Origin: Blattamonas nauphoetae | Taxonomy: Eukaryota > Preaxostyla > Oxymonadida | Assembly (NCBI GenBank): GCA_033064195.1 | Contig: JARBJD010000225.1 | Location: 1-64,000, forward strand | Reading direction: 5' to 3' | DNA length: 64,000 nt | Shown: piece after piece, positions 31,801-42,191 of the stretch | Numbering within the stretch: the stretch's first letter is position 1 | Layout: each line of letters starts with the position of its first letter | The notes under the pieces: generated by a model | Told to the model about the DNA's origin: nothing | Databases searched by the model: none | What the model saw: the letters and a program-made list of their open reading frames with translations, nothing else | Program-made: the position numbers and the translations under genes

Positions 31801-34800
31801 ACGGACTTCCAGAATGTGTGAGGATGAACTCACTTCCAACTGCCATTGTCACATCAAGCACGCCAGACCGAGTTGATCCCTTCATGTTGCAGTTTGAGAA
31901 TGTCGTGTCGGTGATGGTCACAGATTTCTGCGTGGCGATGGTCGCTGTGAGGATCGATGCCGACGATGATGAAGAGAAGGAAGCGAAAGAGCAAGAGTTG
32001 ATGGAGAGAGATCCAGATTGGCTCACAGAAATCAACGATTTCGAAAACGAGGTGACAGAAGTGGAGAAAGAAAGAGTCGAGAGCGAGAGAGAGCCATCCA
32101 CCACAGAGAATCCTCCATCCTCAAGAATCGTCACAGCCTGAACAGACGAATCTCCAATGAGAGAGATGGTGAGTGCATTTGGAGAGATCAATTCATCCAG
32201 ATCAGTCGAATCCACAATTCGGATCTCTTTCGATCCATCTTCTCCATTCGCTCGCAAGATCCCTTTTCCAATCGTCAAGCAACTCACTCCAAAGTGACCA
32301 CAGTGTGCAATGTCTTTCCCGTTTTCACCATCGACAAAGATCTCTCTTCCAGCTGCAATCAGATACACAAGCAGCGACGACGACACTTCTGTCGATGTGT
32401 CATTCCCCCAAAACGCTTCTGGGTCTGTCGACCAGTCAACTGCAGGGAAACGAGAGGGTTTGATTTGAGTCGCGAACGAAGGCCCAGACACGAAGATCTG
32501 AACTCCACTCGGAACAGAATTCGAGGAAGCGAGAGAGAACGAGAATCCACTCAGGTCGAAGTCCCAATCTGTCTGGTCAGTGGTGGAGGAGAGAGTGAGG
32601 GAGATGAGAGGAGATTCTGGCGCCGAACAAGAAACGAGGGTTGTTGATTCAAAGGAGAGGGAGTGAGACCCTGACAGCTCAATTCGGATGAGACTGTTCG
32701 TGGATGAGACGATTCGTGTGAAGACAGTCGATGCGATGACGAGCGAACCAGACACTTCGATGAGAGAGGAATCAACTGTTGTGTCAGACAACGTCAAACC
32801 GAACGAGCACGAGTTGATTGTGAGGAATCCAGTTATTGTTTTCAGAGCAGACACAGTTCGCTGACCAGTTTCCAAGATGAAGCCGAGGTTGGAGAGGATG
32901 AGGGAATGATCTGCCAAAACAGCGAGCGATCCAGTCTGTTCGATTGAGATCGTTTCTTTCTCGTTCTTCGACTTCAGTGTTTGAGTTCGATGCGAAGTGG
33001 ACAGAGGAGACTTGATGACACCAGCACTGTTCACAATCACTTCTGTCCCTGTTCTCTTCACAAGTGTCAGTCCCTTCTCAAGTGTCCGGCAAGGAAGCTG
33101 AGGAAGACCACAATTCGGGTGATCCTCCCCTTTCTCACTCACTGAGAGTGTGCTCTCTGTTTCAGTGTGTGGATACCAAAAGAACAGCAGACTCTCCACA
33201 TCTCCAGTACCAACCTTCCCAACAATCTTCATTTTCTCGTCCAGCGAGAAGATTGTGTCTGGCAGGAGTGGCATCGACTGTTTCAGAAGAGCGAAGGGAG
33301 TCGATTGGGACAGTGTTGCGAGATTCGGCGAGTCAGTGAAGATGAGTGAACCTGTTCCATTTGATTTGATTCTGTCGAAGAGGGATGCTGTGTTTGTTGT
33401 GAATGCTGAGCCGAGCGAGAGATGGATGGTTGTTCCTTCCGATGGATAGATGAAATGGAGCTGCTTGAATGACGTGTCCACAATGTTTAGGCTTCCTTCT
33501 CCACTCACTTCGACGAGTGTGGTGAGAGTGGAGGGTAGTTCTGTCACAGAATCTCCCCCAATTCGACACGACGAGAGCACGAGCTTACCTGACGAGCCGA
33601 GGAAGAGAGGAGAGGCTGAGCAGGTTGAATCAATCGAGAAGTGGAGATTGGTCAAGCTGAGCGTTGAAGATGGAGCACTCACAACGAACTGTGCAGCCGA
33701 TTTCAGATCGACAGAGACTGGAGATGATGTCGCTGGGTGAATGGCGAGGTTTGATGTGACTGCGAATTGAGCTGTCACGGACGAAGGAACTTTGAGAGAG
33801 ATGTCGGAGAGTGAGTGATTTGTGGCCGAGAGGAAGGCAGAGTCGAGAGATGAGCAAGCAAGCGATGATGAGCCACAATTAGTGTGTGTCGAGGAGTGGG
33901 CTGAGGAATCCACGAGCACTGTTCCTGTCGGATCAATCAGGAAAAGAAGAAGAGGAAGCGAGAACCATTCGTCGGATGACGTTCGACCTCGATCTTCAAC
34001 ATAAAACGCATTTGGAGGTGTCGACAAAGAAAAACTGTCTTTCCACAACGATTGAGTGATTGATGATTCGGGATTCGAGGTTCGAACAAACATATGTTCT
34101 CCTTTCCTGTCAGACAAACACGAACACGACAAGAACGATGTGCGCAGAACAGAAATTACTCCATCTGTGTCAATCTCAACAAGTGCTGATGATGTCGTTT
34201 GGAGCGAGGAGAAGGAGACAGAGGAGAGAGTGATGGAGGCCGAGGATGGAGTCGATGGGGAGAGCAGTTGGATGATCGGATGCGAGAAGGAGGCCAGCGA
34301 AGAGGAGGAAGTGTTGAATGTGCTCGACTCAATCACAACTGGTCGACCTTCTGACTTGATCAAAGGCTGCGAGTGTGACTGTCCCAAACTGCAAACAATT
34401 CCCACTTTCGACAATCCCAACCTTCCTCCACTCTCCTCCAAAACGAACAGCCCAACAGACACACTCGTCACAATGTCCAACTCCGAAATCGTGAACAGTG
34501 CCGAGTCATTGATTGTGAACAGGAACGCAGATGTGATCGTCTCGTTCACTTCCACAATCGTTCGAAGTGTTCCACCTGCTCCAACCTTCGTTCCGGTCGT
34601 TCCCGACACCACAACATCCTGATCCGACACAACAACGTTCTTCTCAAAGTACGACATGTTCCACACAAACTTCATCGATTGCGGAAACAGATCCCCATTC
34701 GCATATTTCGTCTTCAGAAACCGAATCCCATACTCCAACGTCGCACAGAACGACGACGTCCATTTGCAGTCAATCGAATCAATCCCACTCATTCCTGTCA

Positions 34801-37800
34801 TCACCTCTTTCACTGATCCATTCACCGAAATCGACGGCGTCGGAATCAGAAGACCAATCACCGATTTCTCTGTCTCGGGTCGGCCCTCAATCACAACATG
34901 ATCATCCGCACTCAGCGATCCTCCTCCAAACGAACTCAGTTTCGATGTCTCGACTGAACTGAACAGAGACGACTCCACAAACAGATCCTGACCCAAAAGC
35001 GCTGAGTTCTGTTCAAATCGAGCGTGGTTCGTGTCTGAGCTGTTGAAGCGGATTGGTTTAGACGATGTCGACCTGCCTGTCACAAACAACGCTCCTCCCT
35101 TTCCTTCCGGATTCGACCTGCCGCCCTCTCCCACCGCACAGCAGTTTTCGAATGTCGTCGAAAAGGAGGATGTCTTCGAGTGAGTGACGAGAACATATTT
35201 TGAGCCATCCAACTCGACAAACAGCGCTCCTCCATTCCTCGCTGTGCACTTCGCGAATGATGAGTCTGAACAGGTCACTGTCGTGTTCACAGCATGCAGA
35301 ACCGCTCCATCTCCTTTCGTTTCGAGGTTGCTGAACGAACTTGTGGCAATGCTTGTCGGACACGATACGCAGTCGATGAATGAGCTCTCTCCAAAACTGA
35401 TGATCGTTGCTGGTTGAAGGGTCATGGTGTCCATCTGAAGCTTTCCGCCTTTACACTGAATGAAAGGATGTTGGTTCGCAGAAAGAGATATTTTCATGTT
35501 GGATACTCGAAGGAGATTGGCATCTTCTCCCATCACAATCGGACTTTCGGCAAATGACTCCGTGACTGAGATCGTGTTGGATGCAAAATACACAGTTGCT
35601 CCATTCCCAACACGAACGAGTGTCCTTTCGTATGTTTGGATCGTTAGTGGACAGGAATGAATTCCTACATTCTTTCGAACAATCTCGAAAGGATCGAGGA
35701 TGAATGGGTAGTCTGACCTAATGATGACTTGCGTGGTGGATTCCATCATTTCGTCAATCTCGTTTTGAAAGCCTTTGAACCACGACTGGGGTACAGCTTG
35801 GTCGAATCGGATGGCGAGCGGATGGTCGATTCCTTTTGTCGAGAAATAGCGATCTGTGCAGACGAAACTCTGCGGTGAAGACAAATTGACGAGAGTGTGT
35901 GGGAGAGCACTGGTTGAGCGACAAAACGAGAGAGTGTTGATGTTGGCTGATGAGAAACCAGAATGCGCAAGGTCGTTTCCATGATTGGGTAGAGTGGTGT
36001 TCGCAGTGTTGGAAGTGAAGATGACAGAACTGAACACGACAGAACTGGTTGGTTCCGTTGCGACGAGATCCAAACATCCTGCTCGACCAGAAGATGAGCA
36101 GTGAGCGAAGTCGCATGCAGAAAATGTCAGCACTTTCGAAGAGCTCCAATCAACACAACTTCCGCCACTTCCTTCTTTTCGCTTGATCAGCATGAACCAA
36201 CATCGAAACAATGAGACAGAGGCTGATCCAGAAATGGAGATCACAGCTTCTCTCTTCATCTCAATCGAGTTGAACCAGCAGGCGAAGAGAGTCGACGATC
36301 CATCTGAAAACGAAAGGAGAGAGACTTCATGCGACGAGATGCATTCGATCCGAACTGTCGAGAGACGAGTCTCCTTCGACGATTCCATTGTGATGAGCTG
36401 TTTGGTCACTTCTTTCGGTTTGAGGGAGAGTGAGACGAGAGACAGATTTCCACTTCCAGACACTGCCAGACCAGAAGAGACGATTGCTGTGAATGTCGAT
36501 GTGTTGGTGAGGAAGCCAATTCCAAACACTTCCACGTTGGTCGAGATCGACATCGTTGGTACTTCGAAGGAACCGCTGCCAATATTGATGAGATTCGTCC
36601 CGCTTCCTGTTTCCGACAGAGCTGTGCCGAGTGATCCACACGGACTGTCACCTGAACAATCTCCGCTTTCTCCATCTTCCACAAAGAACTCGTTCGTTGG
36701 TGGGATGACAGCTGACGGAGATGGGAAGAGAGAGTCTTCTGTTGTCATGTTTCCATTTGTTGTGGCGGAGGAATAATATCCGAGCTTCGGACCTGGTGTG
36801 GACGAGGAACAGTCAATAACTGTTGTTGATGTGAAGGGTGACAGGCTCGTTGCGAGAACATTGATGTCATTCCCGCGATAGTGTGCCAGAGTGTCTGCAT
36901 CGTTGGCATACGTCCCGACTGCCTCGTTCCCCTCAAATTGACTGTCAATCAGGAGGATGGTTCGGATGTAATTTAGCTTCAGCGCTCCTCCAAACTTGGC
37001 TTTGTTTCCCCGAAAGATACAGCGTGCGAAAATATGGTGAGACATCGATGTATAAACCGAACCGCCATCCCCGTCTGCACGACATTCTTCAAAGAGGCTG
37101 TCGGTGAGTCGGGGAAGGGCGTAGGGAACGTTGAACACTCCACCGGACCCAGTTGTTGTCTGCCTGCGAAAGATGCAGTTTGATGTGAAGAGGAAGGTGA
37201 CGGAGTTTTGAAGATGGACTGTTCGAGCAGAGGAGATGCGAGGTGTGTCTGATTCTGAGTCTGAGTCGGGAGGGGGAGGGGAGAAGGTGGACGAGACGAG
37301 GAAGACGTGGAGGAAGGAGGAGAGGGAGAGCTGGTTCGAAGAAGTGGAGACAGCTGATTCTCGCCAGAATGTGAAGGTGCACGTGTCAATCACACAATCC
37401 ACATTCAAATCGCGGTTGGCTCGGCAGTCGATCAGCGTGTTGTGGTTCAACCCGATTTCCACTTTGAAAGTGCACAGCGAGAATCGCACGTTTCCTTCGA
37501 GAGGATTCAGATAGATCAACGTGAACGATGTCGTCGTGTTGGTTGCTGTGAATGAGCAGCCAGTGAAGGCATAATGCGAAAAAGTGGGATCAACTTTGAT
37601 CTGTTGAGCTGACGATGTGAACGTTCTGTCTTCTTCGATTTCTTTCGTCGATCCGTCATTCTCTGTGTTTGTGCATTCCACGATCGAACAGTTTGTGCAG
37701 CTGAATTCTTTGTGTTGGCATATATCTGGTGTCACTGTTCCATAAAGACCATTTTCCACATTTTTCATTGTTGAGTCGACGAGTCTGATGCCTTGGAGTT

Positions 37801-38617
37801 TCGGTTTGAACGATGATGAAAACTGACAAGAGGTCATGTTTTGGAAGGAACATGCTGAGATGAGTGAATTGATTGGGAATGTCGATGGATTTGGTGACAT
37901 GCACGGTGAGAGACAGAACGCGATTCCAGATGGATTTGAGACAGCAAGTGAAGAAAGTGAAAGAGAATGAATCGAAACAGAGACAGAATCTGTGAATTGT
38001 TGTTCTTCCAAAATGTCGGTAAAAGCTCCCATCACTCCAAGATCAGCAAAAAACTGACAACGCGACAAAATCAGCGTCGATGCGGAGTTGTCTGTCAATT
38101 CGGTCGATGAAACGACGAATGGCGAAGCTCCAGATGAAAGAAAGAACGAAACATTATCAACAGAAACGTGAGATGAGGAGAGGATTCCACAAGACACAGA
38201 ATTCTGAGTGTTGGCTGGATGAACAGAATGATCATGTTCGTCTTTCAGTATTCGAAGATCGAATGAAAGAGTTGAAAGCGAAAGGGTGGTGTTTGTCAGG
38301 ACGAAAAGACTGATGGGTTTGTGATTCTGGACAATTTCATGATTCTGGTTCTCAGTTTGCGGTCGCTGGATTTTTGATGACAGTGATGATGTCACCATTG
38401 TATTGTGCTGGCCAGTGATAAACAGGATGCGGGATGAAATCGAGATCGGCGAGCATGAGAACGATTTGTTTTCTAGTTGGATTTCCCTCGTTGTTCTCTC
38501 GATGTCGTTTGTCGAGGGGAGAAATTCACGTAACAGAGCATCAAAAGAATCGAATTGGGTTGGATCTCCTGTGTAGTCTGACCAGATGATGGTGACCATC
38601 CAGAAAAGGAATCGCAT
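28835..38617 (-). CDS. Giant beta-helix ectodomain protein, copy B
   Basis: 3,260 codons open from MRFLFWMVTIIWSDYTGDPT. This start is chosen because copy A starts at the same place and it gives a signal peptide; the frame itself stays open up to 38803. The body is Ser/Thr-rich beta-helix-like modules, each introduced by a two-Cys cap: GDCSGDSPCGSL (~36.65 kb), NCGSSSLACSSL (~33.87), NCGLPQLPCRTL (~33.1), HCGHFGVSCLTI (~32.3), CGFEEYPCASLS (~31.55), a degenerate one (~30.7) and LCGSWELPCLTV (~29.9). It ends ...CGLWVEVFE then TGA. Many N-x-S/T sites suggest glycosylation. As written, the product would be secreted and not membrane-bound; with the TGA read through it would be a ~3,710-residue receptor-like protein. 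Confidence 0.8.
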   Translation of the reverse strand: MRFLFWMVTIIWSDYTGDPTQFDSFDALLREFLPSTNDIERTTREIQLENKSFSCSPISISSRILFITGQHNTMVTSSLSSKIQRPQTENQNHEIVQNHKPISLFVLTNTTLSLSTLSFDLRILKDEHDHSVHPANTQNSVSCGILSSSHVSVDNVSFFLSSGASPFVVSSTELTDNSASTLILSRCQFFADLGVMGAFTDILEEQQFTDSVSVSIHSLSLSSLAVSNPSGIAFCLSPCMSPNPSTFPINSLISACSFQNMTSCQFSSSFKPKLQGIRLVDSTMKNVENGLYGTVTPDICQHKEFSCTNCSIVECTNTENDGSTKEIEEDRTFTSSAQQIKVDPTFSHYAFTGCSFTATNTTTSFTLIYLNPLEGNVRFSLCTFKVEIGLNHNTLIDCRANRDLNVDCVIDTCTFTFWRESAVSTSSNQLSLSSFLHVFLVSSTFSPPPPDSDSESDTPRISSARTVHLQNSVTFLFTSNCIFRRQTTTGSGGVFNVPYALPRLTDSLFEECRADGDGGSVYTSMSHHIFARCIFRGNKAKFGGALKLNYIRTILLIDSQFEGNEAVGTYANDADTLAHYRGNDINVLATSLSPFTSTTVIDCSSSTPGPKLGYYSSATTNGNMTTEDSLFPSPSAVIPPTNEFFVEDGESGDCSGDSPCGSLGTALSETGSGTNLINIGSGSFEVPTMSISTNVEVFGIGFLTNTSTFTAIVSSGLAVSGSGNLSLVSLSLKPKEVTKQLITMESSKETRLSTVRIECISSHEVSLLSFSDGSSTLFACWFNSIEMKREAVISISGSASVSLFRCWFMLIKRKEGSGGSCVDWSSSKVLTFSACDFAHCSSSGRAGCLDLVATEPTSSVVFSSVIFTSNTANTTLPNHGNDLAHSGFSSANINTLSFCRSTSALPHTLVNLSSPQSFVCTDRYFSTKGIDHPLAIRFDQAVPQSWFKGFQNEIDEMMESTTQVIIRSDYPFILDPFEIVRKNVGIHSCPLTIQTYERTLVRVGNGATVYFASNTISVTESFAESPIVMGEDANLLRVSNMKISLSANQHPFIQCKGGKLQMDTMTLQPATIISFGESSFIDCVSCPTSIATSSFSNLETKGDGAVLHAVNTTVTCSDSSFAKCTARNGGALFVELDGSKYVLVTHSKTSSFSTTFENCCAVGEGGRSNPEGKGGALFVTGRSTSSKPIRFNSSDTNHARFEQNSALLGQDLFVESSLFSSVETSKLSSFGGGSLSADDHVVIEGRPETEKSVIGLLIPTPSISVNGSVKEVMTGMSGIDSIDCKWTSSFCATLEYGIRFLKTKYANGDLFPQSMKFVWNMSYFEKNVVVSDQDVVVSGTTGTKVGAGGTLRTIVEVNETITSAFLFTINDSALFTISELDIVTSVSVGLFVLEESGGRLGLSKVGIVCSLGQSHSQPLIKSEGRPVVIESSTFNTSSSSLASFSHPIIQLLSPSTPSSASITLSSVSFSSLQTTSSALVEIDTDGVISVLRTSFLSCSCLSDRKGEHMFVRTSNPESSITQSLWKDSFSLSTPPNAFYVEDRGRTSSDEWFSLPLLLFLIDPTGTVLVDSSAHSSTHTNCGSSSLACSSLDSAFLSATNHSLSDISLKVPSSVTAQFAVTSNLAIHPATSSPVSVDLKSAAQFVVSAPSSTLSLTNLHFSIDSTCSASPLFLGSSGKLVLSSCRIGGDSVTELPSTLTTLVEVSGEGSLNIVDTSFKQLHFIYPSEGTTIHLSLGSAFTTNTASLFDRIKSNGTGSLIFTDSPNLATLSQSTPFALLKQSMPLLPDTIFSLDEKMKIVGKVGTGDVESLLFFWYPHTETESTLSVSEKGEDHPNCGLPQLPCRTLEKGLTLVKRTGTEVIVNSAGVIKSPLSTSHRTQTLKSKNEKETISIEQTGSLAVLADHSLILSNLGFILETGQRTVSALKTITGFLTINSCSFGLTLSDTTVDSSLIEVSGSLVIASTVFTRIVSSTNSLIRIELSGSHSLSFESTTLVSCSAPESPLISLTLSSTTDQTDWDFDLSGFSFSLASSNSVPSGVQIFVSGPSFATQIKPSRFPAVDWSTDPEAFWGNDTSTEVSSSLLVYLIAAGREIFVDGENGKDIAHCGHFGVSCLTIGKGILRANGEDGSKEIRIVDSTDLDELISPNALTISLIGDSSVQAVTILEDGGFSVVDGSLSLSTLSFSTSVTSFSKSLISVSQSGSLSINSCSFASFSSSSSASILTATIATQKSVTITDTTFSNCNMKGSTRSGVLDVTMAVGSEFILTHSGSPFTTCSSPSAIANHILISHPPLSKDVIESSLRFTWDQTSRTSKDLMGKEGDNPIPIPLTLFFLPLPQHVFIDAEWCDVSVCGFEEYPCASLSTLHSKISHISDPIITLTSSLTHSDELTLAAKMSLVGGNNELRISEQSLSPTECGLFTTTATVSFEALFVTVPSSFKHISLMDCRSGSLSVTNCSFSQESSTPIPTVLIELHSDASLSVSKSFFISITSSHPKGSVISAVLSEASSLLVDNNTFSSCSCSGDAHSIFVSLDNSSEVHTNCFDYSLTNLVFSSASLNSESTPSIDVLVVGHHLDRTVTLDRWEGSFSREKGESVWGDDKTTGMNTSLLPYLVSISGEVEVDWKGFEFEKCGHFFLFCSSFELGVARMEEADLNRIKIVEKIEVSTWIGMKGENCVVGASMDSILCFAQDGSFENSPNDSIDSSLSFASLVIAVDPLERATPLFESTCGSLSFSSCSFVGSGSTAIHFSLISISHGELILSEVITTSMTLDSLPLILSEGSISTSKSNFTSINRVTGLGCVLEMKSNNEVRVVESSFDLCTSENTPTWILLHGANEKTLKVENWEGTLDRFSARASVLLATPSDSQSILSSSTDQSEPYSLLYEFYPRVSGEIVVSVGEVNEDHRLCGSWELPCLTVDKSVLMTGVRKVEIFGLSSMKSLMKMNGDLLWIVGHKKKGILKMFGWSQIVNNMFDDPDTLLLSFVTVDLSDSTLSSSDSLILNENGEVSIESSTFKSSNVISFSLIRLTGGEASVTNLTLSDVTFSSVVFDLSSSDLCSLTDVLISGTRMSSFLKVSDAKQLVLKSFSFDGSSPNMSSEVSEKNEGDGEEGKDVCEWTDALIRVVNTTSIFENVKVSHVGSGGIWMDGGSMKVEASTFHDNFVSNSSFPSVRRNIHCSNGVLNIESLSGGDGGTELSKSAWISVGDGCHFSSSVVDVRSPLFIPSLNRSKCTISRNSKTQTFTAELVGSLLIPCGLWVEVFE

Positions 38618-39687
38618 GGCTTTTTTCCCTCGACAATGCGTTAATTGCCGTGTGGATAGCAAAATCTTGGGTTTGATCTTCCTCAGACAGGTATCACCGA
38701 CAAGATAGCGTGCATTTCCTCCTCGTTGCTGACTGGCGAATGCGAGTTCAAAAAAATGTGAGTTTGTGATCCATCCTCGGAGATGGCAAAATTTCCTGGC
38801 CAAATTACATAGAACACAATGAATTATGATTAAGAAACATAATGCGACATGAATAACAGTGATTCAACTGCTAGATGCCTGAGGAAACATACGAGATGTT
38901 CCTCTAATCCTGGATTCTCATTCATCCATCTCACTTAGAACTTCCGAACACAGTGAAGTGAGAATGACATCATGAATCACAGATTCGAGACATCTAGTGA
39001 ATGAGGATAATGACAGATAACCAGATCGAGACAATCCAGAATGGAACACAAGTCAAGAAGTGTCGAGAATGTTGAAAGAGTGAAGTTTGGAGGGTTCTGT
39101 CTGGGTTGGTGTGGAGTCAGATGGTGACAAAACATGAATCTGTGGTTGTACTCTGAATATTTCTGAGATGGTTCAGTTTGGTGAGTTCTGTCTCAACTGT
39201 CACAGATGGAACACCAACACCTGCACCAGCAAATCAAACATCGTCAGTGTCACGTCTTGTCCACGATCCTCGTTCGATTGTCCTTAGTTTTGAGAAGATT
39301 CTGGTGGTTCAGTGCTGTCCAACATGGCAGCAGGATGACAATGTTGGGTTTGCGTTTGGTTGTGGCTCAGTATCTTTGTCACCCTCACTACTCTGACCTT
39401 CAATACATTCACCAATTCCTCCATCACTTCATCAATTTCTCTGTTCTTCCTATTCTCTACTCTTCCTTCTTTCCATTTCTACGATCCAATCATCCTTTTT
39501 TCTTCTTCCTGAGTGTGTCTTCTTCCTTGTTGATTGTGTGGATCATCATAGCACATCCGGTTCACAAAACAGTTCGAGTGCATCTTCACTCGAACACAGG
39601 CATCATACATCGTCTAAACGAGAAATAGGTCAGAACAGGATGATGGCATCAATGGGGGAATGTTGTTGAGTTTGAATCAGAAATATC
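38618..39687. other. Upstream region of copy B and unique spacer
   Basis: 38618-39133 matches 12700-13216. From there to 39687 the sequence is unique in the window. Short open frames occur on the plus strand, but they have low-complexity Phe/Ser content and no conserved partner, so I do not call a gene. Confidence 0.6.
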
Positions 39688-41738
39688 ATGAGATATATTA
39701 TCGGATTGTCGGAACTGAGCAGCACAAGTGTGACCACTGAGAATGAGAGGCGAATGGTTGTGTTTCCGTTTGTTTACGGTTTGATCAGTATCTCGAACAT
39801 TCGGAGGAAGAACACTCATTGCCATACTTCTTCTCTCCATTATTTGTCGAATACGAACAAGTCTGAGATTTCACACATGCTGAGAGATTCAGACGCAACA
39901 ACAAAAGAAAGGAAACAAAAGACATCCTGCTTCAAGAAAGGCAAAGCGAAAATGGATTCAACAGATCCAAATGATATTGAAATTCCTATTCGGTTTAATG
40001 CAGACCAACATTTATTGACGATGAAAATGCAAAGACAGGCGTCAGTTCGCGATTTGGAAAAGACAGTTTTCTCGACAATCGAACAATTCAGTTCGCAACA
40101 ACTCCTTCCAATCATTCTCGACACTCTTGATGACAGGTATCTGCATGACTCTGAGTCCAACATTGTGCTTACCGATGGTGAGTCTCTCACTGCTGTCCCG
40201 ACAATCGATCCAGCTCTTCTTCCACAATTGCATCCTCTTGTCCCGCAATATGGTGGGAACCATGATGTTTATCGGCCATGTGCGGAGAATTGCATGATTA
40301 TGTTCCCGAAAGATCTGTTTTCTTCTCAATCCACAACACCGAAAGAACCATCACGAAGACAATCACTATGGGCAGGTTTGATGTCTGGGAAAGGAAGTTC
40401 CAAGAGTAAGAACATGCCCCTTTCAGAATTGGTGGAACTCTTGCCGAGATATGAAAACGGAAGCCTTCATCCTCTCACTGTGATTTACACCCCTTTCAAG
40501 CAGTCTTCGCAGCCATTTCCCTGCCGCCAAGTGATCGAGAATATCGACCATATTATTTTGTGCATTATCCAGCTCCAGCAAGTCCAAAATGAGATCACGA
40601 AAACCTTCAGTCCGTCGTCAATGGAGAACGAGTATGCGCAGCAAGTGGCGGAGAATGCCAGAGCGTGTTGGAGGCCGTTGGAAAAGGGAATTGTGGATCG
40701 GTTGATGTCTTTGGTGAGTTCACATCCGCTCATTCGGCGACTCCTTCCTGATTCGATTCATCTTGTGGGGAGGATGGAGAAGACTGAAACGTGGATCAAA
40801 ACGTGTTCGCTTGCCACAATCGCCCTTCTGCCTCCAGAAGTGAGGTATCTTGTTCTGGCTCTTCCCGAGACAAGAATGGTTGAATACACACCCTGCGACG
40901 AACAGAGTTATGGAATCATGAGAAAGAGAATTCTCGTATCTTCACGAGGTGAGCACTGGAACCCATCGTGTGAGAACCACAACCACTTTGTGATGCTTAA
41001 CGTCATCGAAATGTTCGGTCTGAACCCGCGCATGCCATCGGCAGACATGGAGGAGACAATGAAACAACTCGCCAAGGATCTCACATTAACTGAGGCGGGC
41101 ATTCGAGAAGGTCAAAAATGTGAGTCAAGTTTGTTGATATCACCGCAGTACAATAAACCAGTCAGCGTTCTTGGAGAAGCTTTGTGCGTCAAACAGCGTT
41201 TCGACAATATAAACGAGACTCTGAGACGTCCTTTCATCATCGACCCCCGCAAATATCTCAATCGAACACCCCAAGATCTAATCTTACGCTGGATGTGTTT
41301 TACGATCATGAAGTGTTGGTGTATCCAGCGAAAGGATCGATGACGAAGTTTGATGAACTGAACTGGACATTCGCCTTCTCGTATCAATGCTATAACAGAA
41401 GGTACGCTATTCGGCACAACGACTTCTGGCTCAACCACCTCCTCGTCGATTTGAAGTCGAGGGATGGAGATAAGATCAGTGGACAACAAACGACTGGGAT
41501 TGATGCGTTTGTGTGGACGAAGGATGAGTGTGGTGTTGATGTGCTGGTTGGATTCCAAGTCTCGTCGGGGGAGTGGGAGGAGGTGGACATGGATTATTAC
41601 AACACAATCTTCACAAATCTGCGATCATTCCTTCGAAGGCAATATAAACACTCGGCTTTCCCTTCGGTCAAGCCGAACACAACTGGGCTCGTCTCCCAGT
41701 CTCTAGTGAGATGGCCCGACCGACCCGTATGGGAATAA
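39688..41738 (+). CDS. Crinkler/RHS-like protein with a frame break near 41.26-41.30 kb
   Basis: Frame one runs 39688-41343; the real start may be the ATG at 39952 (MDSTDPNDIEIPIRF). It carries a possible ubiquitin-like header (EIPIRFNADQHLLTMKMQRQ) and a long helical middle. The second frame (through 41738, TAA) continues with LDVFYDHEVLVYPAKGSM and a nuclease-like stretch, GIDAFVWTKDE...VDVLVGFQVSS. Its D..(n)..QxS layout resembles the PD-(D/E)xK domain of Crinkler/RHS effectors. The two frames meet near 41260-41300. A one-base indel fits best, since I could not find a GT..AG pair that keeps both sides intact. It is therefore either a recent pseudogene or a sequence error. The family assignment is inference from motif layout. 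Confidence 0.5.
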
Positions 41739-42056
41739 TGGTGGGTGTTCTGATCAAAGCGTTTTATTATAATTATCAAAAAAGTTCATACGCCTCCTGG
41801 TCAATATCACTGCCTTGTCCAATGATTGAAACCACGCTCGAATACGTTGTCACTGGCTTATATGACAATAACTCAGTTCAATGAATTCCAAAAAGTTCAT
41901 GTCTGTTTCAACTGAGTCAAAAGGCGTTTAACATCAAAGATTACTTCAAGCTATTGATGATTACCTCAAGAATGTTCCGTCTCGTTCAAACTGACGAAAA
42001 CATTCTGACAATGGAAAGGAATCCAATCCAAAGGAAAGAAAAGAGCACCAAGATTT
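41739..42056. other. Intergenic region
   Basis: AT-rich, no gene. A short stretch near 41785-41830 (CATACGCCTCCTGGTCAATA) resembles the PPG part of the transposase-like fragment on the other strand, but too weakly to call. Confidence 0.5.
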
Positions 42057-42191
42057 TCAACATAGACCAGCGTTGACCAGTCCAGGAGGCGTGAATACTC
42101 TCAAAAAGATCTCAGCCCGTAGATAGTCATGTTTGACCACATTTATATGGGGAGTATTGTCATGTAACAGGATCGTCCATTGAACCCACAA
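42057..42191 (-). mobile_element. Tc1/mariner-like transposase fragment
   Basis: The minus strand reads VQWTILLHDNTPHI, then VVKHDYLRAEIFLRVFTPPG. This recalls the second catalytic Asp region (xxHDNAxxH) and the following PPxSPDL-type motif of Tc1/mariner transposases. It begins exactly where similarity to the FAN1-type gene stops, so it replaces that gene's last ~35 codons. It is short, with no terminal repeats visible, so it counts as a remnant. The match is by eye and could be chance. Confidence 0.4.

Larger units (their letters stand above)
25831..39133. repeat. Segmental duplication, right copy (B)
   Basis: Direct partner of 1-13216. It begins inside the last ~230 bases of the plus-strand receptor gene and ends about 500 bp upstream of the minus-strand gene. 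The two copies remain alignable through intergenic DNA, so the duplication is fairly recent, but scattered substitutions show it is not fresh. Confidence 0.9.

Noticed and set aside
39206-39628. 140-residue plus-strand ORF upstream of the Crinkler-like gene
   Set aside because: Low-complexity Phe/Ser/His composition, no conserved partner in the duplicated region, and no start context or domain to support it.
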